From: Apium graveolens | Lineage: Eukaryota; Streptophyta; Magnoliopsida; Apiales; Apiaceae | Assembly (NCBI RefSeq): GCF_009905375.1 | Contig: NC_133652.1 | Span: forward strand, 117,658,971-117,722,970 | Direction of reading: 5' to 3' | Length of the DNA: 64,000 bases | In this document: positions 34,415 to 45,854 of the stretch, piece after piece | How positions within the stretch are numbered: position 1 is the first letter of the stretch | Layout of the letters: each line of letters starts with the position of its first letter | Translations under genes and position numbers: made by a program | The notes under the pieces: generated by a model | What the model was told of the DNA's origin: nothing | Database searches by the model: none | What the model saw: the letters and a program-made list of their open reading frames with translations, nothing else

Positions 34415-36099
34415 TGAAGGGTTTTTTAGCACATAAACGCAGCGAAAACGTAAATATAATCTTAAAAAACGAAACCCTCCGCAGGATCCATGCGAAAAAT
34501 AATATTTAATTCGTAGTTCAGTATGTTTACCTTAAGAAGCTTTACGTTAATGGAAAGATGGAGTTCTTTAATAGCAATCCAAGAACGATGAACGGAGATC
34601 CTTAGCAGCTGCTCCTCAAGTGTGAAGCACTCCACCGGTATCCACCAAGAAAACGATGTAATGAAGGAGGAGGAGATGGAGAGAATTAAGGTTTTGTAAA
34701 TCTTTTTGGTTGAGGCAAAAATAGTGTTTATAATAGTATATTTATAGGCAAAATTTTCCGCTGAAAATTTTCCCATAAAATATTATTATTATTAACCCTT
34801 TATTATTCTCATTAATAATTAAAACACCTTTTAATTATTAATCATTTTTCTAAACACTTTAGAAATAATTCTATCTCTTGATTTAATTTCCAAAAATTAA
34901 ATTCTTAATTAATAATATTAAGAACCTTTTCTTAATTAATTTATAATCAATTAAATCTCATTTAATCAATTATTAAATTTGCCAATTAATTATTTATTTC
35001 ATAAATAAATAATTATCAGCCATTATTAATTAATTCCTCCACCATTAAATCATTCTCTTTTATGGTGTGACCCTGTATGTTCAATATTAAGCCGGTAGTA
35101 GAAATAAATAATAATAAAACTATTTTATCATCATTTATATAAATTCTCTAATTCATTAAATATGATTAATTAATTAATCATATTTATTCTACATCGTGAG
35201 GGATACTTCTCAGCATATCGCGACTATCCGGATAATACGAATTCACTGCTTAGAATACCAAGAACCTATTCAGTGAGTAGTTACCGTACAATTAATTCCT
35301 TCTACCCTGCAATGTCACGATTAAATACAAGGCATGGAACTTGTGTCAAGCCTATCTTATTTAATCACTTGCTTTCCCATTCACTATGCTTAGTTCTATT
35401 TAATGTAAATTAGAAACTCCTTTCTAATTTTATTCACTTTGGCCAGAGATTCCTGAACTAACATAAGTGGATCAGCATTGAACATTCTCTTCCTACACTG
35501 GAAGGGGTAGATCCTTTATTAATCATACACTATCTTCGTGTACAAATTCCTATACCCAGTAGAGCCCTTATAATTGTCCCAAAGCATAGTTCAGTGTACA
35601 CAAGATGACTATGATGACCTCAAGTCTAAGGATACTTGTACAACTATCACTATGTGAACAACTGCTGACACGTGAGTGAACTCCATCAGTTGTTCAGCTG
35701 TGTGAGTCATGTTCAGTGAACGTATTTTATAATAAGCACCTACATACTAGCTATAGTGTCACCACACAAATGTCTATGAGAACAGACATCCTTCATAATA
35801 AAGCAAGCATAGTATGTACCGATCTTTGCGGATTATCAATTACCAGTTAGTAATCCTACGACCAGGACCTATTTAAGTTTAGAGTTATCATCTTTTAGGT
35901 CTCATTATTATGATCTCATCACAATCCATAAAAAGCTTTACTCTAAACTGTGGTATATCTTATTTAAACATTTAAATAGATAGAGCCCGCAATAAAAACA
36001 AAACAAGTCTTTTATTAATATCAATGAAATCAAAACATATTACATAAAAGTTATTCCTAAATCCTCATACACGATTGGACTTAGGACATATCTCTTTCA
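34415..36099 (-). repeat. 5' LTR of element C
   Basis: The repeat is 1685 bp with the same termini as 15974-17679. A TATA-like stretch on the minus strand (GCCTATAAATATAC) occurs near 34736-34749. Confidence 0.9.
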
Positions 36100-36371
36100 A
36101 GTTCATCATTGAAGGATTGGCTTTCATTTACAATTAAAGCACTTTAGCCATCCACAACATGTCCTTGACCAGACCTCAACGATTGTCTTTGAATCATCTC
36201 TAGTTCATATGTTTTGAGAATTCCATATAGAACTTCCAGAGTTATTCTGCTCAAGTCTCTCCCTTCCCTGATTGCTGAGGTTTTCTGTTCCAAATGGTCA
36301 GGGAGAGTAAGCAATAACTTTAGATTCACCTCTTTAGCTTCATAGTATTTGCCATGAAGCTGCAAGTCATA
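36100..36371 (-). pseudogene. element A gag, middle fragment
   Basis: On the minus strand it reads DLQLHGKYYEAKEVNLKLLL, TLPDHLEQKTSAIREGRDLS and YGILKTYELEMIQRQ, the capsid-region block also seen in gag of B and D. It is bounded on the left by element C (TSD AGTTC) and on the right by the gypsy LTR. About 140 residues expected between this piece and the gag start at 37872 are missing. Confidence 0.75.
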
Positions 36372-37765
36372 TATACCACTTAGAACGTCTTATAATAGCT
36401 TAAATTGGTGTCTTGAAATCAAGTATTTTGTGTATTTGATATGTTTTTCTAGTGTTTGTGCATTTCAGGGTATTAGTTGCATTTCGGGAGAGAATTCATC
36501 AATAATAAGCCTTGGCATGTGTTTAGCATTACAAGTGGGAAGATAGGAGCAGATTACAGCGAAGAAACGGAGTAAAACAGATAAATTTTCCAGAAGGGGT
36601 CTGAGCGCCCGCTCAGGAAAGCTGAGCGGTCGTGCAGGGTCGTAAATTCAGATTTATTATTTTAGACTTCTATTTCTGTTTGGATTCCAACTTCTGAGTT
36701 ATCTGGGTTTTATGGGACTCCTATATAAGTATATTTCAGAGACGTTTCACAAAGGTTGGATCGTTGTATTAATCAAGGAGCGAAGGAGATAAGGAAGAAG
36801 ACCGTTTTAGCACACCGCAACGAAGAGGAAGCATATTTTCTTGTGATTCTTTATTTCGTTGTAACGTTGGATGCTAGTTTTCTTACTTTGAACCTATTTA
36901 CTCTTGTGACGTACTCTGGTTTAATATAAGTAGTTTAGTTATTATTCTCTTGTGTTTATTTATCATGTTTTCATATGAACTCATGATGACGATGAGTGCT
37001 ATCATGGGTTAATCGTGATAATGGGGTCGTAACGGATTTACTATGGAATTCTTTAGTTAGTTGTTTAATACCTTAATGTGTGATGATTGTATGATATCTA
37101 GTATTGGTTGTGCGTATTCGTCTTATGTGCGTCGCGAACATATAAGATAGGGTGTTAATCTCTTGTGAAGCGACGATGGATCTTGAGATTTAGAACTTGC
37201 CATGCTAGCATATGTTCATGTATGAATATTCATGATCAATGGGTAACTCTAACAGTTTTATTCGCCCTATGTAATCAAAAAGTAATAACTTGTGCTTAAA
37301 TTGTTATGTTATAATTTCTGTAGACATATAGGGACTCAACATAATTGATGCCTATTCAACTTCTATCTTAATTGTGGATGTTTGGTAGAATGGTATTAGT
37401 ACAATGAAAGTTGGCTTTTATCAGTTTCGTGTTCTTCGATTAATATCATCACTGTTGCATGCTAAGGGTAATAACAATAGCTATTGAAGGAAGTAGTAAT
37501 GAAGTTGTGATCTCATGAGTGTTTTAATATTATTAATTTGAGTGTTAATTAAGTGGTTAATTATAGTAGTTAATTGTAGTTAATAATTAGTTAATCAATT
37601 CTAAGTGTTAGTGTCTTAACATTGAGAAGTAATCATACATTGGTGAGTGAGTTAATTGAACAATAATTAGTCTGAGTCTATGTGGGAACGAACTAGAAAG
37701 TATTCTATATTACTTGCAAACGCGTATACTTGCATGTGTTAATAGCGCGTGTTTTCGCCCAAACA
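36372..37765 (+). repeat. gypsy (Athila-like) solo LTR, 5' end truncated, inside element A gag
   Basis: It aligns along its length with the LTR at 1434-2881 and ends in the matching CGCCCAAACA, but lacks the first ~17 bp (TGTTAAG...). No internal gypsy sequence is attached. A hairpin-forming GC block (36603-36640) and a TATA box (CTATATAAG, near 36721) are kept. Because flanking element A gag is also missing, the LTR and neighbouring gag were probably removed together by one deletion after insertion, so no TSD can be recognised. Confidence 0.75.
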
Positions 37766-37872
37766 AGTGGATTGGCCATCATGATAAACAACATTATTTT
37801 CTTTTTCCAAACAGTGTAGTTAGCTTTGTCAAAGGTAGGAATTTTGATGCTACTGATTTTCTGTGTATTCAT
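37766..37872 (-). pseudogene. element A gag, 5' start fragment
   Basis: ATG at 37872 (minus) begins MNTQKISSIKIPTFDKANYT, a standard copia gag start, followed by VWKKKIMLFIMMANPL, then runs into the gypsy LTR. The leader from LTR to ATG is about 50 bp, as in other Sireviruses of this window. Confidence 0.8.
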
Positions 37873-37909
37873 TCTTCCAAGATCTTGAATTTGTTTACTT
37901 TCAGATTTT

Positions 37910-37921
37910 GCTCTGATACCA
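37910..37921 (-). other. primer binding site of element A
   Basis: Minus-strand TGGTATCAGAGC lies two bases after the 5' LTR and is a perfect initiator-tRNA-Met complement. Confidence 0.9.
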
Positions 37922-37923
37922 CT

Positions 37924-39338
37924 TGTTATGTAATGAATCACACACAGAGGGGGGTGAATGTGTTTTTCTGATTTTAGGCTTTTCTTGCAAGGTAATGGTT
38001 GAACAAAGTAAATTAAATATTGTATAGAAAAGTGTTCATGCAGAATCTAAACTTGCAGAAAATAAAGAACACAAATCTTAAAAACTCACTTAATTTTTAT
38101 ATTAAAAATTAAGACTATTTTGCTACAAAATTTTTAAGCTCTTTGATGTTAAAGAGCTCAGCTTCTTCTTGAGAGTGATACAAGAGATTTGATCCAAATT
38201 GTTACATCTAACTAGAGAACCAGTGTTAACTTTATAACTCAGTTAACTGCTGGTTTACACAGTGGATAATAAACATGCTATTAGCTTTTCTAAATTGTCA
38301 CTTATCATTTCTATTTATTGGAAAACCAAATATTCCATTTCTGGCTTAGCATATCTTTGGCATCCCGTGTTTTCTTTAATCTTCCTCTTTCAGTTAATCT
38401 TTGTCATTGATCTTGCACACTCTTCAAACTGCTTTTCGTAGACTTGTCAATCCAGCTGTTGTATTTTTTGTTGATTGTTTATCTTGGATATTGAACTGAT
38501 CTGTAATTCTGTACTTTGAGACTATACCTCGAGATTTCCAGTTTGAATTAATAGAACACTTGACATCTCGATAAGTACATAGGCTTATCGAGATCTCTAG
38601 CACTCCATATTGAGTTTGGCTTGTAGAGGTCTTCAGCTTGTCGAGATCTCTAGTCTTCACATCTTCACTCTGACTTGTAGATATCTCTGAGTTCTCGAAT
38701 TAATGTAGGCTTGTCGACAACTCTGAGTTCTCTAGTGAAGGAATGACTTGTCGATATCTCCAATCTTCAGTTCTGCAAATTGGCTTTTCGATATCTTCTT
38801 GAGTTCTCGAGTAGCTTTCCTGACTTCTCTATTCCCGGTGGATGTTGCTCATCCGTCGAGTAGTGATTGTTCATCCATCGAGTAGATATTGCTCATTCGT
38901 CAAGTAGATATTGCTCATCCATCGAGTAGATATTGCCCATCCGCCGAGTAGATATTGCTCATCCTTCGGCTAGCCAAACTACTATCCCGATGGATGTTCC
39001 TCATTCGTCGGCACTCTCTGGAGTTCTCGAATGACTTCTCTATAACATTAAATATGTGACTTTTAGAGATCTTGACTTAGAATATTTTTCTCCAAACAGA
39101 TTTATTCAACTCCAAACTTCTTCAAAATTCTTCTGAGGCATGGTCTTCTTGATTTTCTTCCAGATGGAATCCTTAGGCTTGATACTGTTTTAGGAAAAAG
39201 ACTTCAGTCTGCTCCTTTGCATTTTTACAGACTTTAAGTGTTACAAGTACAAAATACAAATTTAGATAACAATACAACTTACTCAGCGTTAACAGATTAT
39301 CTTAGTCTTATTAAAGTACAGGAATGTCTTTTACAACA
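37924..39338 (-). repeat. 5' LTR of element A
   Basis: The repeat is 1415 bp, TGTTATG...TTACAACA on the plus strand, and pairs with 6211-7624. It contains TCGAGATCTC-like motifs and the CATCCGTCGAG array (38825-39010). Confidence 0.9.
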
Positions 39339-39343
39339 TTTTA

Positions 39344-39734
39344 GTAGGTCTTTTTTCAGTTGGTTTGTTTATTCTCATTTATGACTCATTTATGACCGTC
39401 GGATATTTTTAATTAAGTGATCAGGACCGTTAGATCCCGTTACTAAAATAATATGCACTACTCAAATTTTTAGGTTCGAATCCTACCAATAACAAATATT
39501 TATATTATTATTTTACACTACTCAAACTCCTAGGTTTGAACCCTGCCAACAACAAATATTTATATTATTATGTACATGCTATTCAAGTTTCAGGTTCGAA
39601 TTCCGCTAATAAAAAATATTAATATTATTATTTATAAATATACTAATAAGGTTAATGATCCAAATCTTATCAATTATATATATTATTTAATATTAATTAA
39701 AATAAATTTATTATGATTTTAAATAATACTCTAG
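39344..39734 (+). mobile_element. Helitron-like copy 2, remainder
   Basis: This continues the element begun at 6171. It has the same tandem GGTTCGAATCC...AACAAATATTTATATTATTA units (39472-39620) and the same AAATATACTAATAAGG phrase as copy 1. It lacks the terminal palindrome, presumably cut off by the LINE that follows. Confidence 0.5.
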
Positions 39735-39853
39735 CTCTCCATAAAGATAGAATTTTAATAACCGAAGGGTCTCTCCATGAAGTGAGAGGTTTGAATTTCT
39801 CTCTCCTTATAGTAAACCATTTAGAATTTGTGTGAGTTTTTCTGAGATCTGGC

Positions 39854-41019
39854 ATGGAGAATCTAGACGTCTTGATGACTGACTTAGATATCTCAAATGA
39901 AGAGAATGTGGAGTTTTTTTTTAGGATGACTTGGAGGAGGAAAGTAATAGGTTTGAGCTATGTGTCGTGGGTAGATTCTTAACCGAGAAAAACATCAATG
40001 TAAGGGCGATGAAATCGAAATTGGCAGATCTGTGGCGACCAGCGATGGGAATAAGTATAAAACCTTTAAGGTCAGGTATTTTTCTATTTCAATTTTTCCA
40101 CAAGGATGATATGAAATGGATGTTGAATAATGGACCCTAGTCTTTCGATGGTGCCCTGTTGGTGGTTAACTCTGTTCGTATGGGGGAGGAGCCTTTAAAT
40201 GTTTCATTGAATGAGGCCGAGTTTTGGATTCAGATATACGACCTTCCTAGTGGTTTTATGACAGAAGCGGTTGGAAGGCAATTGGGTAATTTCTTCGTGC
40301 AATTTGTCTCTTATGATCCTAGTAACAATGATAGCATCTGGAGAGAGTACATGCGTGTTCGTATTAAGGTGGATGTTAGATTACCTCTGAAGAGAAAGAA
40401 GAAGGTCAGTAGGAGGAATAAGACAGACTTTATTGTTAATGTCAAGTATGAAAAATTAAGTGATTTTTGTTTCTTGTGTGGAATGTTGTCGCATACTGAG
40501 AGGTTCTGTAAGAAAAAGCTGTAAGATGAAGCAGGTTCGGTGGTAAGGGAGTGGGGAGGATGGTTTCGAGCGCCGCCGAGGAGAGGTATAAATCAGGAAC
40601 GTAGTAAATGGCTGCGTGATGAGAAGGACGAGAATTGGGGCATGAAAGGCGGGAGGGATAACAGTCAGGGTTTTCAAAATCCTAATTTTTAGCAAGGAAG
40701 TAGTTTGTTCCGTGATGGGAGGTATGAGGTGAATAAGTTGGCTATAATTACGGGATTTACAAGTAAGGAGGGATTTTCTGTTACTCCAGGAGCGGGAAGT
40801 TCAAGTTTGAAATTGATTAATGGGCCAGAGGAAGCGGAGTTAATTGGGCTTGACTTAGAGGAGAGGAAAAGGAAAAGGCTAAGCCCAAAAGAGATTGAAG
40901 AGGTTGGTGTATCAAATGGTAACAACAACATGGATTATGTACTTTCTAGTTCTGATTGTACAGAAACCAACAATACTTTTTTGGCTCCGCTTGCTAGGCA
41001 AGCGAGCCAGGGCCAATGA
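39854..41019 (+). pseudogene. LINE ORF1 (nucleic-acid-binding protein), broken
   Basis: It starts at ATG 39854 (MENLDVLMTDLDIS) with a frame change in the T-run near 39915. The next part (ESNRFELCVVGRFLTEKNIN, KSKLADLW, FLFQFFHKDDMKWML) is the DUF4283-like N-terminal domain of plant LINE ORF1. After a TAG at 40138 the frame continues with EFWIQIYDLPSGFMTEAVG and the CCHC finger FCFLCGMLSHTERFC (near 40465-40510). TAA at 40522 and a later TAG break the basic linker. The last frame ends by overlapping the ORF2 start. The protein would bind LINE RNA; this copy cannot make it intact. Confidence 0.8.
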
Positions 41020-44000
41020 ATTGTGTTAGCTGGAACTGTCGAGGACTTGGGAAGCCTCGTACAGTTCGTGTTCTATGCGATCTTGTTAAGGATCGTAATC
41101 CCGATATTTTATTTTTAAGTGAAACTATTTCAGTAAGTAGGAAAATTGAAGAACTTCGTATTAAGATGGGTTATGATAGTTGCTTTTCAGTTGATAAGGT
41201 GGGAAGAAGTGGAGGTTTAGCAGTTTTCTGGAGGAATTCAGCGAGGTGCAACATTACGGGATACTCTCGTAGTCATATTGATCTTGTTTTTTTAGAGAAT
41301 AATGTTGAAGTGTGGCATTTGTCTTGTTTCTATGGTTTTCCCGACCGTGCCAGAAGGAAGGAATCCTGGAATTTGATTCGAGCTTTATCTAGATTATCTC
41401 CCCTTCCTTGGTGCATTATAGGTGATTTTAATGACTTGTTATACAATTCGGATAAACAAGGAGTGCATCCTCACCCTAATGCTTTAATGGAAGGTTTTAG
41501 AAAGGCTGTAGATGATAGTGAGCTTTGTGAGTTAGATTTGTTGGGTGGTTTGTTTACCTGGGAAAAAAGTCGAGGGAAGGATGATTGGGTTCGAGAACGT
41601 CTGGATCGAGCGTTTGCTAATATGAGCTGGTGGGCTAGATTTCCTTTGTGTAAGTTGAAGGTTATTGTCACTCCAGTGTCTGACCATGATCCTATATAGC
41701 TGGTGTTGTTTGATATTGAAATCTCGAAAAAGAAGTTCAGATTTAGGTTTGAAAATATGTGGCTTAAGGAGGCATCTTTCTTACGAGAAACCACTGAGTT
41801 TTGGAGAAGTATTCCTTTCTCTCATTTGATTCCTAAACTGCATTCAATATCAGATTTTATGGAGAAATGGGGTCGGAAATTTTTTAATAAGTTAAAGGAA
41901 AAATTAAAGAAGCAGAAAGTAGTTTTGGATTCGTTGAAGGATAAAACAGATGCTAGCAGTGTTAAAAGTTTTTTGGAGGAAAAACAGAAGCTGAATGAGA
42001 TTTTGCTGCAAGAGGAATTATACAGGAAACAAAGGGCAAAGCTGTTTTGGTTACAGGAAGGGGATGATAATACGCGTTTCTTCCATGCAAGTGCTTCAGC
42101 AAGAAGAAAAGCAAATCGTATAGATTTTTTTGGGTCTGATGACGGAGTTCGAGTGGAGGATACAGAAGGCATGTGTTCTGTAGTTAAGGATTACTTTTCG
42201 AAAGTGTTTGCAGAACCTGATCATATTGCTCAGGGAGGTCATGAAAGTAGTCCGAGAATGGTAACAGAGGAACAGAATGATTTGTTGATAGCAGAGGTTA
42301 CGTTTGAGGAGTTCACGGTGGCTATAAAACAGATGCACCCTGATAAAGCATCCGGTCCGGATGGTCTAAATCCCGCTTTTTATCAGAGTTTTTGGTCAAT
42401 CATGGGGAAGGAGGTTTATATATGTTGTAAAGATTGGCTAGAAGAGAATCCTTTTCCTGCTAGTCTGAACAATACAAATGTGGTGCTGATTCCTAAAAAA
42501 GGTGATGCAGCTTCGATGAAAGACTATAGACCAATTGCTCTGTGCAATGTTCTCTACAAAATCATGGCTCAAGTCTTGGCTAATCGTCTTAAAGTATTTT
42601 TACCAGCTCTTATTTCTAAAAATCAGTCAATATTTGTGCCCGATAGGAATATCACAGATAACGTTGTGGTTGCTTTTGAAGTCATTCATCATATGAGGAA
42701 TAAAACTGGTGGTCAGGAAGGGGAAATTGCTTTGAAGCTAGATGTTAGTAAAGCATATGACAGAGTGAATTGGAAGTACTTGCAGTCGAATGGTTTTGCT
42801 GGGCTTTTGTAAGCAGTGGATTGCTTGGGTGATGAGATGTGTTACAACGATATCTTATGATTTCTGTTTCAATGGTGTGAGTATAGGTCCAGTAATTCCT
42901 CGAAGGGGTTTGAGACAGGGAGACCCTATCTCCCCGTACCTCTTTTTGTTTTGTGTGGAAGGTCTTTCGAATGCTCTGGATGTAGCTGCAAGTAGTGGTC
43001 AAATCAGTGGATGCAGAATCAGTCCTAATGCTCCTCTGATCACTCACCTTCTCTTTGCCAATGACAACTTTCTCTTTTTTAAAGCAAACAGAGAGGAGGT
43101 TATTCGGGTTAAAAACCTGTTAGCTCATTATGCAGACTTTTCAGGTCAGGCCATTAATTTCCAAAAATCGGGCATCTTCTTTAGCTCGAATGTAAGGAGG
43201 GATAAGCAATTAGAGTTTTCGAATTTGTTAGGGGTTTATAATGATATTAGCACAAGTAACTATCTGGGTTACCTTCACTGATTGGCCGTTCTAAGAAGAG
43301 AGTATTCACTTTCTTGAAAGAGAAGATCAGGAAAAGAATTCAAGCGTGGGGTGCTAAACCTATTTCCAGGGCTGGTAAAACAGTTTTGCTGAAGAATGTA
43401 GCTCAGTCCATACCCTCTTACTGTATGTCATGTTTCTTGTTACCTAAAACATTATGTCAGGAGATTGAGATAATGTTTAACAATTACTGGTGGAAGTCTG
43501 ATACTAATCAGCGCAAAGGAATAAATTAGCATTCTTGGGGATCCATGAGTATGTCTAAAGCTAAAGGGGGGTTGGGCTTTAGAAGTTTGTTTGGATTTAA
43601 TATTGCGTTGTTGGGAAAACATGTTTGGAGATGCATTTCAAATCCTCAGCTGCTGGCCTCAAGAGTTTTGAGAGCTCGTTATTTTCCGAGTACTAGTATT
43701 CTGGATGCTAGCAAAGGCAGAAATTCTAGTTTTATATGGCAAGGGATCTGGCAAGCAAAGGGATGGAAATGATATTGTTGCAGTCAAGGATCAATGGTTG
43801 AGAGGGAAACATGATTTCAGAGTCGATGACCTGGTGATTTATGAGGGAAGGGATGAAAAAGTGTCTACTTTATTCTTGTCAGGATCCAAAGTTTGGGATG
43901 TGGGTAAGGTGCAGAGTTTGTTCAGTGTTGTAGATGCTTCTGCCATTCTGGAGATCAGAGTGCCAGATCATGTAGCAAGTGATCGAATTGTTTGGTCTAA

Positions 44001-45060
44001 TTCTAAAGATGGTAAGTATGATGTTAAATCGGGTTATAGACTGTGGCATGATTGCAATATGGAAGCTGTCGTTCCTTCTCAGTCTACAGGATGGAGCAGA
44101 ATTTGGCGCTTGAATCTTCCTCATAAAATGAAGGTTTTTCTTTGGCGTTTTTGTCGCAATAATCTGCCAGTAAGAAACAGGTTGAAATCTAAAGGGGTGG
44201 CTTGTCCAATTATTTATCCAATATGCAATGTGGACGTAGAGCATCTCATGCATACATTTCTCGATTGTAGCTATGCTAGAAGCTGTTGGCAAGTTGTGGA
44301 TATGCATTTTAATTGGAGTCAGATTTTTTCAGCAAATGAGTGGCTTCTTGATATTTTGGAGGTATCCCCTGTTGATAAAGTGGTTAAAATTTGTACGACC
44401 TCATATGGTATCTGGTTAGCTCGGAATAAAAAGGTTTGGGAAGATTTAGATTTGTCTGATTCGATAGCCATGAACATAGCTTTTCAGATTGTCCAGGAAT
44501 GGTCGAATGCCAGAGTTTCTAAACAGAAGGGAGTGTTTTCTCATCCTGCAGGTGGTAGTTGTGGTGATAGGAAATGGATTCCTCCGATTCAGGGGTCGTA
44601 TAAGGTCAATGTCGATGCATCCTGGTATCCTGAGGCAGAAATGTTTTCAGTTGGCATGGTTTTGCGCGATTGCTGTGGTACTTTTGTAGACGGAAGATCT
44701 ATGGTTTTGCCTAAGTCAGCTAATCCTTTTGAAGCCGAGTGTATTGGCATGAGGGACGCTTTGTCGTGGGTGAAGAGCTGGGAAGAGAAGGACGTAATGG
44801 TGGAGTCGGACTCTAAATTAACAATTGATGCGATTAGTGGTGAACATGAGTATGTTTTAGAAGTGGGTCACATAATCGATCAGTGTAAACTTTTACTTCA
44901 CTCATTGCCTAGAGTTAGTGTCAAACATATTCGTAAGCAGGCTAATAAGGTTGCTCATGGTTTAGCTAATATGCCTTATAGTACTATCTGTTGTAATGTT
45001 TGCACGTCTCCCCCTACTCATTTGGTGGAGGCTGATTGCTTGATGCTTCATTTTAATAAG
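41016..45060 (+). pseudogene. LINE ORF2 (endonuclease / reverse transcriptase / RNase H), broken
   Basis: ATG 41016 starts an APE-type endonuclease (NCVSWNCRGLG, LFLSET, IIGDFNDLL, SDHDPI) whose key residues are all present. TAG at 41697 ends it. RT follows (ASGPDGLNPAFYQ, KLDVSKAYDRVNW, GLRQGDPISPYLF), but the catalytic F-A-D-D is F-A-N-D (LLFANDNFLFF, near 43055). Frame changes near 42800 and 43285-43310, a TAG at 43527 and a frame change near 43740 lead into the zinc-binding region (WRLNLPHKMKVFLWRFC, C-x2 and H-x-C parts) and an RNase H (NVDASWYPEAEMFSVGMVLRD, FEAECIGMRDALSW, KQANKVAHGLA). No stop precedes the poly(A). The loss of one RT aspartate would abolish activity. Confidence 0.85.
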
Positions 45061-45100
45061 AATTTTGCTTTGGTTGTCAAAAAAAAACAAAAAAAAAAAG

Positions 45101-45854
45101 TTGAGCGGGGCCACTTCATAAATCATAAGGTATTGCATGAAAATCATGAAATAATTTGGCCGGGCATTTGTGCTGTACTGTGTCTATATATATTCATTAA
45201 AATTTGAATAGCATGTCGTAGTTAATGTACCGACGATAGTAATGAATGGCCTTTGTGGTTGTAACCTTGTACTTGTAGGATCTATCATCTTAACAGCAAT
45301 TTTGTGGGATCTATCATCTTAAAAGCAATTTCAAGAGCCCCTCTAATGACCTACTTTAATTAAAATTTGAGAAAATTGAAACATGAATCATCTCATATAG
45401 CCTCCTTGTGCGTGAGGAGCCTCTCGCGGTCTCCTTTTTGAGTTTTATATTGAATTTATATTCAAATGCACAGAAGTAATGCAACAGATACTATATTATC
45501 AGATTGACATGTAATATAATATAAATAAATGAATAGATAAAGAACCATAATAAGGAGTTTTGTTGGAAACAAAAACTAATTTCAGATTTTAAATGACTAA
45601 GAGTGAATATAATAATATTTTTTATCAGGAGAAAGTTAATTTACTCTTGGAATTGATCAAAGATACCACATTTGAGAATACAAACAGGTGGAATTATGGA
45701 TGTCACTTTTAATCCCACTGTAGTCTTGTATCCATGTGGCCACCTCTCTTGCATATCTTCTCATTCATTTTAGTTTTTTCTTTAAAGTAAGAAACATAGG
45801 GATAAATAGGGAAATGATTTAACATGAACAACTCCTGTAATTTCGTGAAATGAA
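45101..45854. other. unassigned AT-rich sequence
   Basis: I see no gene. A 28-bp direct duplication built on GGATCTATCATCTTAA occurs at about 45279 and 45308. Confidence 0.4.

Larger units (their letters stand above)
15974..36099 (-). mobile_element. Ty1/copia element C, full span including nested element B
   Basis: LTRs at 15974-17679 and 34415-36099 are in the same orientation and flanked by AGTTC at 15969-15973 and 36100-36104. The minus orientation follows from pol direction, a PBS-like site at 34402-34414 and the minus-strand purine tract GTGGGAAA next to 17680. LTR size (1.7 kb), LTR start on the coding strand (TGAAAGAGATATGTCC) and integrase sequence resemble the Angela/Tork side of copia, an assignment by eye only. 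It inserted into gag of element A and was later hit by element B. Confidence 0.88.
6211..39338 (-). mobile_element. Sirevirus (Ty1/copia) element A, full span including nested insertions
   Basis: LTRs at 6211-7624 and 37924-39338 are in the same orientation and flanked by TTTTA at 6206-6210 and 39339-39343. The PBS (complement of TGGTATCAGAGC, 37910-37921) next to the right LTR and the polypurine tract (minus-strand TTGGGGGAGAT, 7625-7635) next to the left LTR set the minus orientation. Once element C and the gypsy LTR are subtracted, the internal region holds gag pieces, a collapsed pol and a broken ORF2. The PBS, the PPT followed by TGTT, the gag with two zinc knuckles and the 3' accessory ORF are Sirevirus traits. 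Confidence 0.9.
39735..45100 (+). mobile_element. plant L1-type LINE, 5' UTR to poly(A)
   Basis: ORF1 with a DUF4283-like part and CCHC finger overlaps (ATGA) an ORF2 with endonuclease, RT, zinc-binding and RNase H domains. A 3' poly(A) with a single C (45079-45099) ends the element. The 5' limit (about 39735) is an estimate from where the Helitron similarity stops. No clear TSD was found. Orientation is plus. Confidence 0.85.

Noticed and set aside
45079..45099. Poly(A) tail of a processed host pseudogene
   Set aside because: The tract directly follows a LINE RNase H domain and is the LINE's own 3' end.
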